A stretch of 64,000 bases of DNA from Sweltsa coloradensis (taxonomy: Eukaryota; Arthropoda; Insecta; Plecoptera; Chloroperlidae): NCBI GenBank assembly GCA_024449915.1, contig JAMZAV010000009.1, forward strand, positions 310,001 to 374,000. Direction: 5' to 3'. Under the pieces are notes generated by a model that had not been told where the DNA came from, searched no databases, and saw only the letters and a list, made by a program, of their open reading frames with translations. This document shows positions 44,165 through 57,970 of this stretch, in pieces (the stretch's first letter is position 1; each line of letters starts with the position of its first letter). Both the position numbers and the translations under genes were made by a program.

Positions 44165-47100
44165 AAACTTTTAAGATAACATAAATAAGTCTTCTGTAAA
44201 GAAAAAACTATCAACTGGCATAGTAATAATATTTCAAAACATTAAAGTAAATTTGGTAAAAGATGGAAAATTCTTTTTAAACCAAATAAAGACCAATTTG
44301 TTGAAATTAAATAGGTGATTAAAATAAATGTACGCATCTTTCTATTTTAAGTAGCTTCAAATTCAACTTTCTTTATACTTTGATAAATAATAGGTATATA
44401 TTTCACACTTACATCGTGGAAACTTAACGTTGGAGTCAGTGTGATGATAATAATGCTAACGCAGCTAGGCAAGTTTGGAGTCTTCCCCTTTCTGAAGGGG
44501 GGTGGGGGGGGGGTTGCAACCGCTTTCATTATGTCAAACCCATTTACTACTTTGCAGGCTCAGGGTTTGAGAGCGTTAAGTGATCAATATGTCTGATGCG
44601 TATGCAAATATACTTCCAGTCGTTAGGTAAGTAGAGAAAGCACGTAATGGTCGATTGCTTTGTTTGATGTAGTGCAATTACCAGATTGATTGTCTTCTAA
44701 CAGACTTGTAAGTGCCTAATATATCAATGTTTATCAATATATATATATATAACAAATTTATTATTTGAAGATATTGTCAGTTATTTGTATTCAAGCTAAT
44801 TTACTGTAATTAACACAGCCAAATCGTATTGTGGATTGCCAGATGTTAAGGATTTTAGAAAACGAAGAGTTTGCATTTTGGAGGGTGGCTAAATTAAGAG
44901 ATAGACCCGATTTTATTAGAATTTATTTGAGTGATTTGTTCTCAGTTTGGAATAAATTACACAACTAGTTTTGTTATTATTCACAATTAATGTGTGTGAG
45001 TGTTTGTTATTCTTGTCTTATTTTATTTCTCTATCGTTTCCGATTGTGACATTTCATATTTTTTTGAGGACTCAATAACAAAATAGAACATAAATTAGTT
45101 ATACAGAGAACAGAAAGTCCACATAAAACAAACAAAACGAATGTAAACATAACATGAAATACAAAATGTTCATGGTACTTACAATATCGCTCACAGCAAA
45201 GTATTGGAATATTTATGGTTTGATTAAAAAACGATTTTGAATGCACTTAGAAAATTAGAAAATACAAACGTGAATAAAATATGTAAGTAACTACCCTACC
45301 TACTTAATCTAAGAAGAATATTTAAACAAAAGGAGTTTGTGGTGAGAAGATTGGAAAGATAAGTTTGAACGGTTTGTGAATTATATGAGAGAAGATAAAC
45401 ACATTTACTATGGTGTTGTTTGTGTTTTGAGCGAGAATCGCTTGTCGGGATAAGAAGGTTGGAATTCAACTTATTCGTCACGTGACCTGTGGTTGTGGTT
45501 GTTGTTTTTTCGTTATGGGTGAATTCGATCGAAAATAGTCGGAAATAGTCAAGTAGCATTTTATTTGTAGATGTTATGAAAAATAGGCCCTACTAAACAT
45601 TAGTTTGTGACAAAACGTACATTCTGAAGTTGTGAGGGTGGAATTAGGGTGAAAATAAAAACAATAATGACATATGTCATCAAGAAACTGTTATCTGACA
45701 TCGGCCGAGAAACCCATTTCACGCACTATTCCAACAATATCAAACCATAAAAGTTCACTCGAGGTAGAATGTTCATTTAACATGAGTTATGATATTGACA
45801 TTAGAAATTGTTATGTCAAGTTCATTTCATAATTATTGTAAGTTATTATTTATATTAACCTTGAGCCGATACAAAATTAATCAAACAATACGCCTAAAAA
45901 TTGATCGCAAGCATTTTTTCCTTGACAAATTTGGCGTCTTGTATTATATGTTTAATTTTCCCCATCTAAACTCTTATTGTAGGATGTTTATTTGTTATAA
46001 TTATCAATAATAATGTGATGAATTAGTTGGACTATACACTGCTCTTTTAAATAAAGAAAAAAACTATGGAGGTAACGATATTTCGAAAAGACTATTCAGT
46101 CCTCTTCAACTGGTTTAATGACATTTGACAGTTACAACTAATGTCGTAAAGCTACATTTAAGATGAAAACATTAACGTTTGTCTCCTCCAAAAATGTATG
46201 AAAGCAATACAACAGTAAAGTTGGTTTTGGAATTTTGTAGTATTTTTTTTAACATCCTTACCAATTTAGCAACTAAAGACACTATAAATTTATGTACTTT
46301 TAGTTTTAATTTATACAAAGTATTGTTATGAACGGTTATTTTCCTCCACGAACACCCATTCGACTATCCTCATGACTGCCGTTTCTTTTCCAATAAACAT
46401 TGTTTAAACTTGTTTAAATTTAGCATAAACGTATTCCGAATAACTATCCAAACTTCAATATATGTACCAGCAGATCATTCAGAGATAAATTGAACAGAAA
46501 TATTATTTGAAAACGTGATACAATATCTTCATAAATGAAATTTTAAATTTGAAGCTGTTTTCTTGGCTAGAACCGCACTGAAACAACTAATTTTAGTGTC
46601 AATATATTCATTATACGTCCGTGTAACATAACATGAAGGATTGTGATTGTCCCAATGTTTATTGCAGGATCACAGCGTCGCGTGACAACGCTATATATCC
46701 CGCCACATACACGGTAATGTCGCTATCTGTTGGAATATGATCCGGCGCAATCATTAATACTTCAACCAGACTTATATTTTATGAGCATAATTTTGTTGAC
46801 CAACCATGTGTTATGCTGGAATATAATATCGCGTAGCCGTCGGCTCGTTAATATCGCCCGGCTGGTTTTTACCGTGTCATTACGTTTTGATTGCAGTCTG
46901 GTCGAATATAGGGAAACTGCCTTTCAAATCTTTCATCAATCACATTGGCTAAAGTTCCACGTCATATTTAGTTGAAATTGTAAAATATTGATGTAAACTA
47001 GCTAATGTTTTGGTTTGTCAGAGTGAGTGAGTGAGTGTGAGTCCATGTATGTGTGTGAGAGAGAATTATTGTGCTGTGTGTGAGAGTTAATGCGATCAAT

Positions 47101-47796
47101 CTTGTGAAAGCAGTTCGGCAATGTAGGTGTGTTTTTTAATATTTTAATCTTAATGGAATCATTTGAATTAAATATGACACGTATCCGACTTAATCGGTTG
47201 AATATGAATATTTTCTATAAACTGTTAATATAAAACATTAGTCAACGACAATTATTAAGATAAGGTAAAAATCAAAGCGTAAACATATAATGAGATAAGG
47301 ATTTACAGAACTATTGCGTTGCCGTTTCAGACCAATATATCCTCATTTTGGAATAAACATAACTTGTATGTCCGTCCGTACGCCAACTTCCCTCTATTTT
47401 CAGTACGTCCGTATACTCTTGCTTGTTTTAATAAGCATTATTTATCTACATGCGTAATATAAACTTTCAAGACTTGAGAAAATATCGTGTAAAATATTCT
47501 ACATCCCCAAGATAATACATCCTTGAAACTAAGAATATTTTGAATTCCTTATTGCAAAACCCCTCAAGTCCATCATCGTCTAGTTTGCATAAAGCGAAGT
47601 ACGGCCTCGCTACAAGACACGCCAGCACCACCAAAATACATCTTCTGACAATCTTTCCGCTCAAATACGATACGCAAGAGCATAAATATCCCGATTGAGA
47701 TTTCCGATTCCGAAAAAAAACTAATCGACATAAAAAATACAGGATACAATGCTTGGGTAGAAAGTATGACAGTTATTATTAATGAAGTTTAATTAA
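44165..47796. other. Non-coding stretch with G-rich and short TA/GAGT repeats
   Basis: A G-rich tract lies at 44497-44514, (TA)n at about 44738-44750 and (GAGT)n at 47024-47042. CCGTCCGTACG near 47.37 kb weakly recalls the start of the dispersed repeat at 10.39 kb. No supported exon. Confidence 0.45.
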
Positions 47797-47855
47797 GGCC
47801 GGTATCTCGGATTGTGGCCCCGGATGCAGGCTCGATCCACACCGACGAGAACGGT
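47797..47855 (+). mobile_element. Degenerate tRNA-like fragment
   Basis: GGCCGGTATCTCGGATTGTG is followed by GGATGCAGGCTCGATCCAC, with a B-box-like GGCTCGATCC. No complete cloverleaf. Low confidence. Confidence 0.25.
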
Positions 47856-49364
47856 TTCATAAGTTATTTGGTTTACATTGAGGTTATCTTTTACCGGAAA
47901 TTTATTTTTTTCGCCAATGTCGAAAACGTTGCGTGTTTGTATAGTAGAGCTAGGTAGGTAGAGCCTAGGTTAGGACCTCCATCAGATGCCAGCTGCAAGT
48001 AAGAGCCCTGCCGTCCACAATCAAGCTGCGAGCTTTATTTCGCTATGAATCATACAATTTCACTCGTTTCCTGCTGAGGAAAATGTATTCGTGAGGAGGG
48101 GGTGTTTCTACTTCTAACTGCGGGCGGGGAGGGGTGGGAACTACCCCTCACGTGATTAGTATGCCACCCCCCGGATTTAAGCCGCAATTCGAGAGTTCTC
48201 GCGCGGTGGTCTGCCAGACGAATTTATTCATAAGGCGTGAATATCCATACATGAAAAATTAATTTTCTAAAATGAAATAAAAACAGCGTGACTCAATTTA
48301 AGAGTTGGATATTTGCATTTTAGCGCTCTTATCGCTCGTACGTGTCAGTTTAACCATCGGCTTACGATGAAAAATCGCTGCGCCTGGCCCCTCAAATCCA
48401 TTTATTTTTTACGAAATGGGGTTGCGGAGCGCACCTCAGCAAAAAATTCACTGCTCCAACAAAAATAACCGATTTACTTGAAATAAAAACTAAAATGTAG
48501 CCTAAATAATGTCTAGGTGTATGAACTTTCCTCCGAATTTTTCTTGGTGTCAAAATATCACACCCTCATCTTCGTATATCCTTCAAAATATTGCAATAAG
48601 CTGTAGCCGCCATAGCGCGCGCGCCGCCATACCACCTACGAATGCAAACATAATCTTTCCTTCAAGCATAGACAGGCTAAACTTGACCGAGTGACGGCCA
48701 AACACATCGTTGGATGCAGCGAAGTGCGTAGAGTACATTGAGCGCGATCTCTTGGTGATGACGAACATTTCTACAACGACCGATAATGTAGCGCGCTGTT
48801 CCCTTGCTGTTCCAGCCCGTCGTTCCGATGGCCAGGAAGTCGGCGCGCATTTTAAACAGCCTTTCGATCGACTGGCGAGAAAGCCGATGGGTTAACTTCG
48901 TACATGGGTGATGGTTGAAGTGTAGGAGAAGATTTATGTGGTTGAGAAGTTTTGGAATTAATAACAAGCGAGATACTGTTGTTAATGTGGGATATTAATG
49001 TATACAGACGGACAATTTGATAGTATTAACATTTTCAGGCGGAACTTATACTAAAACTTGAATGAAAATAAAATGTAATTTAAATTTTTTATTATTAAGA
49101 CATAATATTATAACACAACACAATTTCAAAACTTCATGAATTGAATTCTTACAATCGACAATTCTAATCCAAGTAGCAATGGACGGATAGAAAGCTAAAG
49201 GAAAGTATAACTTCATCCGGAATCACAGACGTACAAAACTTCGAATACATTTCAGGAAAACCGAAACTAAAGGTTATTACACTAAATTTACAATAATAAA
49301 CAAACATTAGTTAATTTTGGAAGTAATTAAAGAAATCCTTAGACCATAAACCGAAACTCTTAAT
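47856..49364. other. Non-coding stretch with a CpG-rich patch
   Basis: Positions 48.58-48.90 kb are G+C- and CpG-rich, with two GCCGCCATA words (48606 and about 48625) around CGCGCGCGC. GCCGCCAT is the core of YY1-type sites, so a promoter or regulatory role is conceivable. A 96-codon minus frame covers 48677-48967 without a recognisable domain. Confidence 0.35.
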
Positions 49365-49640
49365 TGTGATGAAATTTTATGGGGGCCTTTGAAATCTCTG
49401 AACGTAGAACTTCCACGTTTTTGAGTGCAATTAAAAAACTATTTCTCATGAAAATCGCAATTTTACGTTGTTTTTTAAATTTCTTTGACTTATAACACCT
49501 ACATGCTTTATACGATTGTAATGATTGTTTCACACTTAATTTGATGAACTAATATATTCGTGTGAAATTTGAGCGCAATCAAAATATTATTTTTTATGAA
49601 AATCGCAATTTTACGATTTTTTTTAAATAACGATTTTTTC
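49365..49640 (+). repeat. Old diverged relative of the 31.9/32.8-kb repeat
   Basis: Shared words in order: GTGATGAAATTTTA, CCTTTGAAATCTCTGAACGTA, TTTTTGAGTGCAATTAAA, CTATTTCTCATGAAAATCG, TTTTACGATTTTTTTT. In the younger copies these read GATGAAAATTTG, CCTTCGAAATCTCTGAACTT, TTTTGGGTACAATCGAAG, ATTTCTCATGAATATCG. The element's start is missing. Confidence 0.55.
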
Positions 49641-49837
49641 GTTTTACAAAATTTCTTCGACTTAGTAATGATTTTTTCACAGAACAACAAAAAATCTGCA
49701 TAACACCTGGCATCTCAATGCACCAATTACGCTCATCCAAAAACGCGCCTGAAAAAGCGTTTGCGAAACTTCCTAGTATATAGCAAAAATTTAAGGTGGA
49801 CACGATATGATGGGGAATTATTTATATATTTTTATTT

Positions 49838-49864
49838 TTCACCTACGGGAGTGTTTCCCGAATA
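49838..49864 (+). repeat. Isolated SINE-D body motif
   Basis: TTCACCTACGGGAGTGTTTC then CCGAAT, matching the motif at 42996-43020. No tRNA-like head is visible nearby. Confidence 0.5.
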
Positions 49865-52800
49865 AGAAAATCAAGAAATGGGGAATTCTGTTGCTAAATG
49901 TTGTAAGTTTCCGCGCCCCGCCTTGTATTGCAGTGCGCATGTGTCAGAACTCTCCGTCGTCTGATTCTGTATTCCGTGTCATCTCACAACTCAATTTCAC
50001 GGTCTTTATTGAATCACATGATTTCTGCGCCCCAATCGGGAGATAATTACAATCCTAACATTATAAAAACTCAAATTGTAATTTGCATACAATTTAAATA
50101 ATATTGGGGTCACTAAAACCGGGTGGATTTTCACTGACTGATTTGAATTTTAACGATTCGTTAGCCGCCTCAATGCCCATGGGTACAAATTATTCCGCCC
50201 TTTAACGATGGCAATCCGACGTGGAAAATAGCGCTTTAAATGTGGTAAAGGAAGGTGGTTTTATTTTTGAATATCTCTTGTAATCTCAAAGAATTTCTTC
50301 AGTTAAGGAAACGGTCGTTAAACATCAAAGAAAGATGGATAGAAACTATTCCATAATTATTTTGTTGCAAATTCTACTTTGCTGTGTAAACATTGTGCTA
50401 TGATCACTTTATTTGTTCCACATAAGTAATTACACGACACAATTAGTTGCATTTTTAAATTAAGTATTGCAATACGCGGTTATGGGCAGGCAAATATATA
50501 TTGTCACTTTGATGCTGTTAAATAAGTATTAGTTTATTTTATCAATTAATTTTTATTTATTTATATATTAAACGTTAATCTTATTCAGTTATAAATACTA
50601 ATTCAGCAAAGAAGAACAGTTAAATTACAGTAGTTACATAAATGCAGACAAAATAAATATAGAGTTTCATTACTGTTTATTATTTTGTATCTATTTATGC
50701 AATGATAGTTTTATGTATTGACTTCCATTGTGCATCGGTTTTATAACTGAACAGTGAAAAGGTTAAAAATAAAACAAATTTAAAATCGCATTTTATTTTA
50801 ACTTGTAGTGACAAGAAGCAAAGTGCGACTGAAAGTACAGTTTTCATACCGTTAAGCGACAGCGACTGCCACTGATTTCCAGTGTCCCTGCATTTTTAGA
50901 ACCTCAAGTTAAGTTTTTATCGATTTGAGCTATTATTATTTAGATGTATTTTATGATATATGCTAGCTTGTCATTTGAAATACCACCTCATAAACAACAA
51001 TTTTGATTACAAAAATAAGCAGTGTTTTTAAGAGATTTAAATTGATAAACATGCAATGTCGAACACTAATTAAAGTTTTCCCCGGGGAAATAGAATTATT
51101 AATTTCATCGGGGCAAAGATTGTTTTGTCACTAATGAGACAACTGTAGTAAACACTGCAACAGTCTAAATATGCAAACCTCAACCTTCATTTTCAATTCA
51201 ATCAAGTCTTTTGAACTTTAAGAAAATAATCCTACTCATTGTTACGCTAAAAATGTAAATAATTTCGTTTCACTATTAATGTTTGTATTCGTAAGGTAAG
51301 TTTACGTTTGCCTGTTATTTACAAAGTTTGAATTTATATCGTTTGTTTCTAGCAGCAAAGTTTTTTATAACGACAGCATAATGTTAAAGATCACATTTTT
51401 TCTCGAATATATTTGAATGTTCTACTCTCTTTACGTATTCCCTACTTTGACGTTGATTGATTTGATATTCAAGAGAGAATCGAAAATAAAAATGTGCATA
51501 TAGAAAAGAACATTATTTTTAATATGAAACTTTCATGTCCCCATTGTTTCGACCCGACTTTGCTATTAAATGTTCCCTGAATGAAACATATTTCATACTT
51601 TAAATGCAAACGTACTGGAATAAGTTTAATATTAGTAGATAGTTTATCCTAGTTTATGTGTTTAGTTCTTTACAAAGAACACTGCGGTTTTACGGTGGAT
51701 ATCGTCTGTGTTTGTCACTGAGTTATGCCAGTATTTCCCGCACAAGAAAAAGGAAAACTCCTAGTTTTCCCGGCTTTGTTACGACGTGAGCTTTAGATAA
51801 CGAGGAACTATAGGCAGTGTTGTGTCGCAACTTCCTCCTCGTGACACCTCGTGCACTCTCGTGCAAGCTCGTGCCGTGTAGGCGTGACTTTCCTCAATAC
51901 TCAACTCGTGATAATTTATACTAAGCGTTGAACGGACTAATGAGGACGCGATGCCTTGTTGAATATTTCAACGCCGCTAAATAGAAAATAACTACGGACT
52001 ATGATTGGACTTCGTGGTATGTAAAACAGAAATAACTATGGATTATCACGAACGATGTATTGTGAAACAAGAAAATATTGTAGGTACTAAAACTGTTTGT
52101 GCTCTAAACTAAATAATATGTTAAAAAACATTGGCATAAAACATTTATCGATGCTAAAATCGGAATAGTGGAGTACGTGATATAAGTGGTAGTAGCAGAA
52201 GTTACATTTTGTTCAATTTGGTGACAAAGTACAAATTCCAAGACAAAATGTAAAATTTTCTGTCATTCTTGGTTTATGGCCACATTTAACAGTGAATTAC
52301 AAATATTTCATGTACTATTTCTATAATTAATAATATTCCCTCAATGTATATAGGCGTCGGTTTTATCTTTTAATGAGTATTTGTACTGTTGCTTTTTCCA
52401 GTACCCTGATGTATATCCTTGGGCTTTCTTGTGAATATCTCTATGTTGTGTATTTGAAATACTTGTTGCAAGACAATCCTTAAACTATTTGTATTTATGA
52501 ATGGATTTAACGGTACACTTAATTTACCCTTTCACCTAACAACTGTTTGAAATAAGCTACTTGCTAAGCGTGTTAGTAGTCTACTTGAGAGGAGACTCAA
52601 ATGCACACTCTTTGTTCAAGAGCCTAAACCAATTACATGAAAGATTTGACGAAAATGTTAATTTATGTAGCCCCAATTTATATCATCTTCGACCCATCTC
52701 GAACTGAAATTTTACCGAGGAGAGCCAGTCAGATTTTCAACGATTTAATTCCGGTGGCTATTCGGTGAAAGAGACTTTTTCTTCCGAGCTACTGTCAAAA

Positions 52801-54149
52801 CAGGAATTATTTGTGTGTGTGTTTGTGGCTATGTATATTCTACTGTTGCATTACGAGGTATCGCACCGAGTTCGCACGACGCGTTCACTTCGTAACTAGA
52901 GAAATATTCATGATGTTGTTGGACCGCACAGATCAATACCCAAGAGAGCTTTCCGTAGAATATACAAGTTCCTTTGTTAGTACATTTGCTTCTGTGTTTA
53001 CTTACTGTGGGCATTTTACTTTCCTGTGCCGCAATCGACGAAGGGAGTAAAATAATCCCCTACTTACTATAGCTGATGTTTGCAAAATGGTGTTTACCGT
53101 TTATCTCGCCTTTAACGATCAGCAGAGGAATGCACTGGTCTATATTTTACACACATAAATAAATTAAAAATTAAAACTAAATAATTATACCTAAACTAAT
53201 AAATGATTCTATGGTGATAAACAATAAACAAACATATCAAAATTAAAAGTGCAAAAAACGTGTATGTTAAAATATAAACAGGAATGTGTGTAATAAAGAA
53301 TAGAGGGGGAAATGCTTATGACCTTCAACTGCGGTCAAATCACGGATTAATTTTTTTTAAAGAATTATAATCATAAAATATGTCGAACTTTGGTAAATTA
53401 AGTAAATTATTATAAAATGAAGGTCAACATTCGTAGTTTACACAAAGTAAATCCACATAAACACTTACATTACTCCAAAAAATATCTACACGTTGATATA
53501 TCACACATTGTCTTAGAGATGGGATGGTTCTTTTCAACCCATATTACGTGAGTAAAATCTCAGACCCCCCACGCAACTGCTTGGTGTTTTTATTGACAAC
53601 CAGCACTGTGGTCCCCATGCGTGAGGGTAGGTCGACCATCCAAAGTAACGGCTGGGCCAAACCTCGGCTAGGGTTTATATTTTGTAATATTAACGGCCCA
53701 TGAAGATGATATGTAGGCACTGTATGCGAGCGGCACAACCTGTCTTGACTTTGAATATATATCACGGGTTTAACCGTGTTTATCTAGAGGACGGTGCGCG
53801 TGCGCGTGCGCCCGTGTTTCTAAGAGGGAATTTATCGCCACTTTCGTGTAAAAGAGAAGACAAAACAGAGCTGAGACTCGGAATCACCTCCCATTATACT
53901 TTTAGTAACTGCTGTTGTAGGCAGATCTACGTTCGTACTGTGCGGCCCGCATCGATTGGCTCAGCGATAGCGTGAGGCGAGCTTTCTTTAGCCACTGGAA
54001 GGCGTGGTGTTGGGAGATGAATCACTTCGGAGTCAATTCACTTGGCATTCAGTCTTAGTATAAGTAAAATTAACCAATTGATTTTAACCTGTTATAGTGT
54101 GCAATGTATGTCCCTCTTTAGATAAACTAAGTTTGTTGCGGATTGGACA
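49865..54149. other. Non-coding stretch, nothing recognised
   Basis: The longest featureless part of the window. A/T-rich with no tandem array, inverted-repeat pair, tRNA-like head or supported exon. A (GCGCGT)-type patch lies at 53.79-53.81 kb. Confidence 0.5.
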
Positions 54150-54328
54150 ATTGTGAAGGGATGTTCGAGGGCTGTTTTTAAGAGGACTCAATCCCTTGCA
54201 TTAGCATGAACGACTGAGGAAAACCTCGGAAAAAACCTTGAGTAAGGATTGCCTGTCACGTCGGGATTTGAACCCGATACCTCCCGAATCAGAGTCAAGC
54301 GCTTAGCACTCGAGCCAACACTATCGGT
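54150..54328 (-). mobile_element. tRNA-derived SINE, family A, copy 2
   Basis: Aligns end to end with 12717-12893. The minus-strand head has TTGGCTCGAGTGCTAAGCG, then CTCTGATTCGGGAGG and a B-box-containing GGGTTCAAATCCC (plus 54263-54275). The body has a TTTTTTCCGAGGTTTTCCTC stretch and GGGATTGAGTCCTC, then CATCCCTTCAC. Differences from copy 1 are scattered substitutions and short indels, indicating two independent, moderately old insertions. Confidence 0.8.
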
Positions 54329-57300
54329 AGTATAAGTAGTGATGGAAGTATTAAATATACCTGGTGGTAAGGGTGTAAATTAAAGAGATGAAACTAGTGT
54401 AGGCCTATTGTTCATTATTACAACGGGTGCAGACAATCATTACGATATCACAATGAATGTATCAATCAGATTAAAACATCGTAAAATGATATCACAATTG
54501 AAAATAAAATAAAATATGTTTGACACAACCAAAATTATAATATAACGATTAATTTATCAGTTACCGGGTATTTTTACATTCTCCATTCAAGAGAACGCAG
54601 TAGAATAATTTGAGATGTTTCAATTTTTTTTTTCAGCTGACTGATATCACAAAATAATGTCCAAACCTATCGACAGATGACATGAAAATAGACGTTCAAT
54701 CTTCGATAACTACTCTCCTACTATGCTTCAAGGTACTCGTTAAAAACAATCAAAACTTATCAAAATGTATATTTTTTTATGAAAAGCCCAAGTTTCATGT
54801 CAATAAGTTGATAAAGTAAAAAGTGACCAACAAAAATGCAATACGCCTGTACAGTTTCCTCAAAGATTATGAAGGCCTTCATTCTTTGGTTTCCTGCTAC
54901 AATCAACCAGGTCCGTTGTAAACTTGCTTTGAAAACTTGTTATAAAACTATGCGTAACTGAAGTTTAAACAGAGTTTAAACTCATTCAAGGGATTTGTGA
55001 TAATGCGTCCTTCGCTCTTAGTGTTGTGTGGATATAGTTTTTAAAAGTTTTTAAAACAAACGCCCATAAATAAAACTTCCTTTGCATTTTTGTTACTCCC
55101 AAGTTATATAGAAAGTAAAATACTTACCTCATAAAAATTACCAGCATTTCTAGCTAACAAATACTATAGCACTTCACTTCTACCATTAGTTCTAGACAGA
55201 AATGGCAATTGCATGATATAGATAGTGGTACTATATCAAACAATCGTATTTCCGAGTTAAATATCGTGACATCCACAATCAAGACCATGAAATAATGAGT
55301 TGACAAATGTCCCACACTCACTTTGTCACAGCCCTGGCAATGTGAACCGTTCAGTCACACGGCTAGAAGTCTCAGCGATCGTGTGATTCGGTACAGGCCG
55401 AGTTAGAAAGCGAACGGAAGTCACCAATGCGAATGTAAAACGGTGATAAACGATCCGATGCGGTTAGTGAATCCATTGCGCAATGATTGCAACTACGACG
55501 TATGGTCTAGTAAATCTCCTGGCGGAGGTTTGGCGAACCTCAAAGCCGGGTTCGTAGCAGCCATCTTGTTTTCGGGTACTAACACCGGCGGTAGCTTTCT
55601 TCTGACACTACATAATTTGTATAGTGGTTGCAAATCTTATAAAACTGCCACTTTGGTTTAAATTTTGACCCTGGTAAAAAATTTGTTCTGTTCAACTATA
55701 TTATTACGAATTAATTTGCCAATTTATATTTAAGCAAAATGGTTGTGGTTGTGGAGCCGTCTGTATTGTAGAGAACCTAGTAGAGTGAATATTTTATAAA
55801 TATTAGACTCGGTTTGACAACAATTTTTTAAATAATTTTAAATTTTAAATTTGCAAATATAACCCATTGACACCTTTTAGTAGCCTATACGGTTGGAATT
55901 GAAAGTTTAGAAAAGTCAACCTATTTTATGTTGATAATTCAAAAAGCAAGTGGTTTTTTGGAGTATATAATGTAATCGTGTACGTCGCTCGCACAACTAT
56001 GAATACAATTTATTAGAGTGTATTTTAGAAATCCATCTATATCGAAGTCTAAACATTACTCTAAATTCAAGTTAAAAAAGTTACCATTCGCAAATGAAAC
56101 GATGTCATCTAATTAATGTTTGAATGAGAATAACTTTAAACTTTCAATAGCACTTAGTTGCCGCTCGAAAAACCGTGAACCCTAAATCCCGATAAATCAC
56201 TTCTGTTGTCAGCCTATTGTCCTGCATACACCGGCACCTCCCGTGTCGTACACCATACGACTGAAAGGGCCATGAGTAATTCGCAAATTATTTATGCATT
56301 TTACGCTCAACAAGTCGATGTAAAAACGTGCTCGGTCATGTTGAAACGTTCATTTATGAATTGTCGTTATTGGATTCTGCTCTTTTATTTACATATCCCT
56401 CTACCGCAGACCAGCAACACATGCGTGCGTATTGCGTAGTGCGTATAGGCTCGACAGTCGTTACCGCAGACCAGCAACAAGCCGGCGTTTGCTATGCATG
56501 GCTGAGGTTAATCCAATCGCCCATTTGGTGGAGTTGCACTGTGACAAAGCAGGTTATCTCGATGGCTCGATACGCCCGTTGCGGCTAGTTAATTAGAGGC
56601 ATAATTGGTTTTGACCTTTGTGACTAACGTATTGATTGATAAAAAATAGTAATACTTCTAAAGAACAGTAGTGTTTTACAAATAACCCCCACGCATGCTA
56701 TGTGCAATGGTTGAATGTGCGTTCACATGTGGGTGCTTGTAAAAGTTGCAACAAACGATTTCTCAAACCCTTGTGTTTAAACATTCAAAGAAACGATAGC
56801 TTACGTCTTTCACTTGAAACTCTAATTTTTGGAAGGTCGGCCATTGCCAAAAATCCAAATGATCGTGTTGAGTCCTATAAAGAAACCCTTATCATCCCTA
56901 ACCAATTCTCATCAACACCCTTAACTTCCTTATCCGAAGAGTTGTTTTTTAACAAAGCACGTATTTGTTAAAGCAGCTTTTACTTTCATAGGGAAGAACA
57001 TCAAACATTTTGCTTATCTCCGAAATAACCAAGGTTAATCAATATATCATGCGAAAAGTACATAATATTCCCCATTGGAACTATAACTTTTGCATCGCTC
57101 AACTCTGTCCGTAGTATTTGTACTCATAATGTTCAAAACGAGCCTGCTATTATGTATTTCACCTGTGTAGTCTACAATATTGAAAGATACATTATTGTGT
57201 ACGTAAAGGTAGAATAATTTGTCCAGTGTAAGCCTCCAATTGTCGAAAGAGTGCAGTGTAAACGTACAACTCTGACACCTATTATTCAGCACTCGTGAAA

Positions 57301-57756
57301 TGAATTCCCGAGTACTATTGAGAATTTAATCATTTCTTGTTTGCGCAGGGTGTGCAAATACAATTAACTAACAGCTTAGCCCTGTCCGCTCAGTATTGGT
57401 AATGATAGTTGGGCGCCGCCCTCGTCTGCTGACCAGTATTGTGCGAGGTAGACCATCAGTGTTTGCGCTCTAGTTGCATTACCAATACTCTAAATGACAG
57501 CGGGTGTCATGTCTTATTTGCTGACATGACACGTTCATTACCATCAATTAATTTAGTCAATTAAAACTCTTTCATTAAAAAATGTAGCACACTAATACAG
57601 CAGCTAAAAATCAATTGCCGTCAAAAATTTAATTTTTGAAAAAAACATTAAAAATATAACACTTAAAACTGCAATAGTTTGTTGGTTATAACGTATTGGT
57701 TAATTTTGTAGATACAAATTTTTAACCCCTTTCACGTTTGTAATAATAATGTAAAA
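54329..57756. other. Non-coding stretch with one 60-bp-spaced direct repeat
   Basis: TACCGCAGACCAGCAACA occurs at 56402-56419 and exactly 60 bp later at 56462-56479. No supported exon. The 89-codon plus frame at 56702-56971 has CxxCxKRF near its start but no histidine pair, so it is not a zinc finger. Confidence 0.45.
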
Positions 57757-57970
57757 CGTAATATTATTGCCGAGCAAAGCTCATATGCATCACTTGTCTG
57801 TCCGTCCGTCTGTGCGTGTGCCACGTCTCACGGTTAAACCCAACACGGCCTCCAGTTAACATGAGTATGTTGACATTTCCTTTCACCGAGAATTATACAG
57901 GATGTTTTTGTCAGGCTGTGTTTTTTTTTAAATTACCATTTTCGTACCCGGCACCTCCACCAAAGATTAA
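57757..57970 (+). repeat. Dispersed repeat: CGAGCAAAGCTC start, (CCGT)n, ACCCGGCACCTCCACCA
   Basis: Order: CGAGCAAAGCTCATATGCAT, GTCCGTCCGTCTGTGCGTGT, CCACGTCTCA, GGCCTCCAGTTAACATG, then ACCCGGCACCTCCACCAAAG at 57946-57965. The same order and spacing appear at 10385-10574. The GAGC-AAGC start also links it loosely to the repeats at 1.0 and 31.9 kb. Confidence 0.6.

Noticed and set aside
56702..56971. Possible C2H2 zinc finger (CKSCNKRF)
   Set aside because: The required histidine pair is missing and the rest does not follow the finger pattern.
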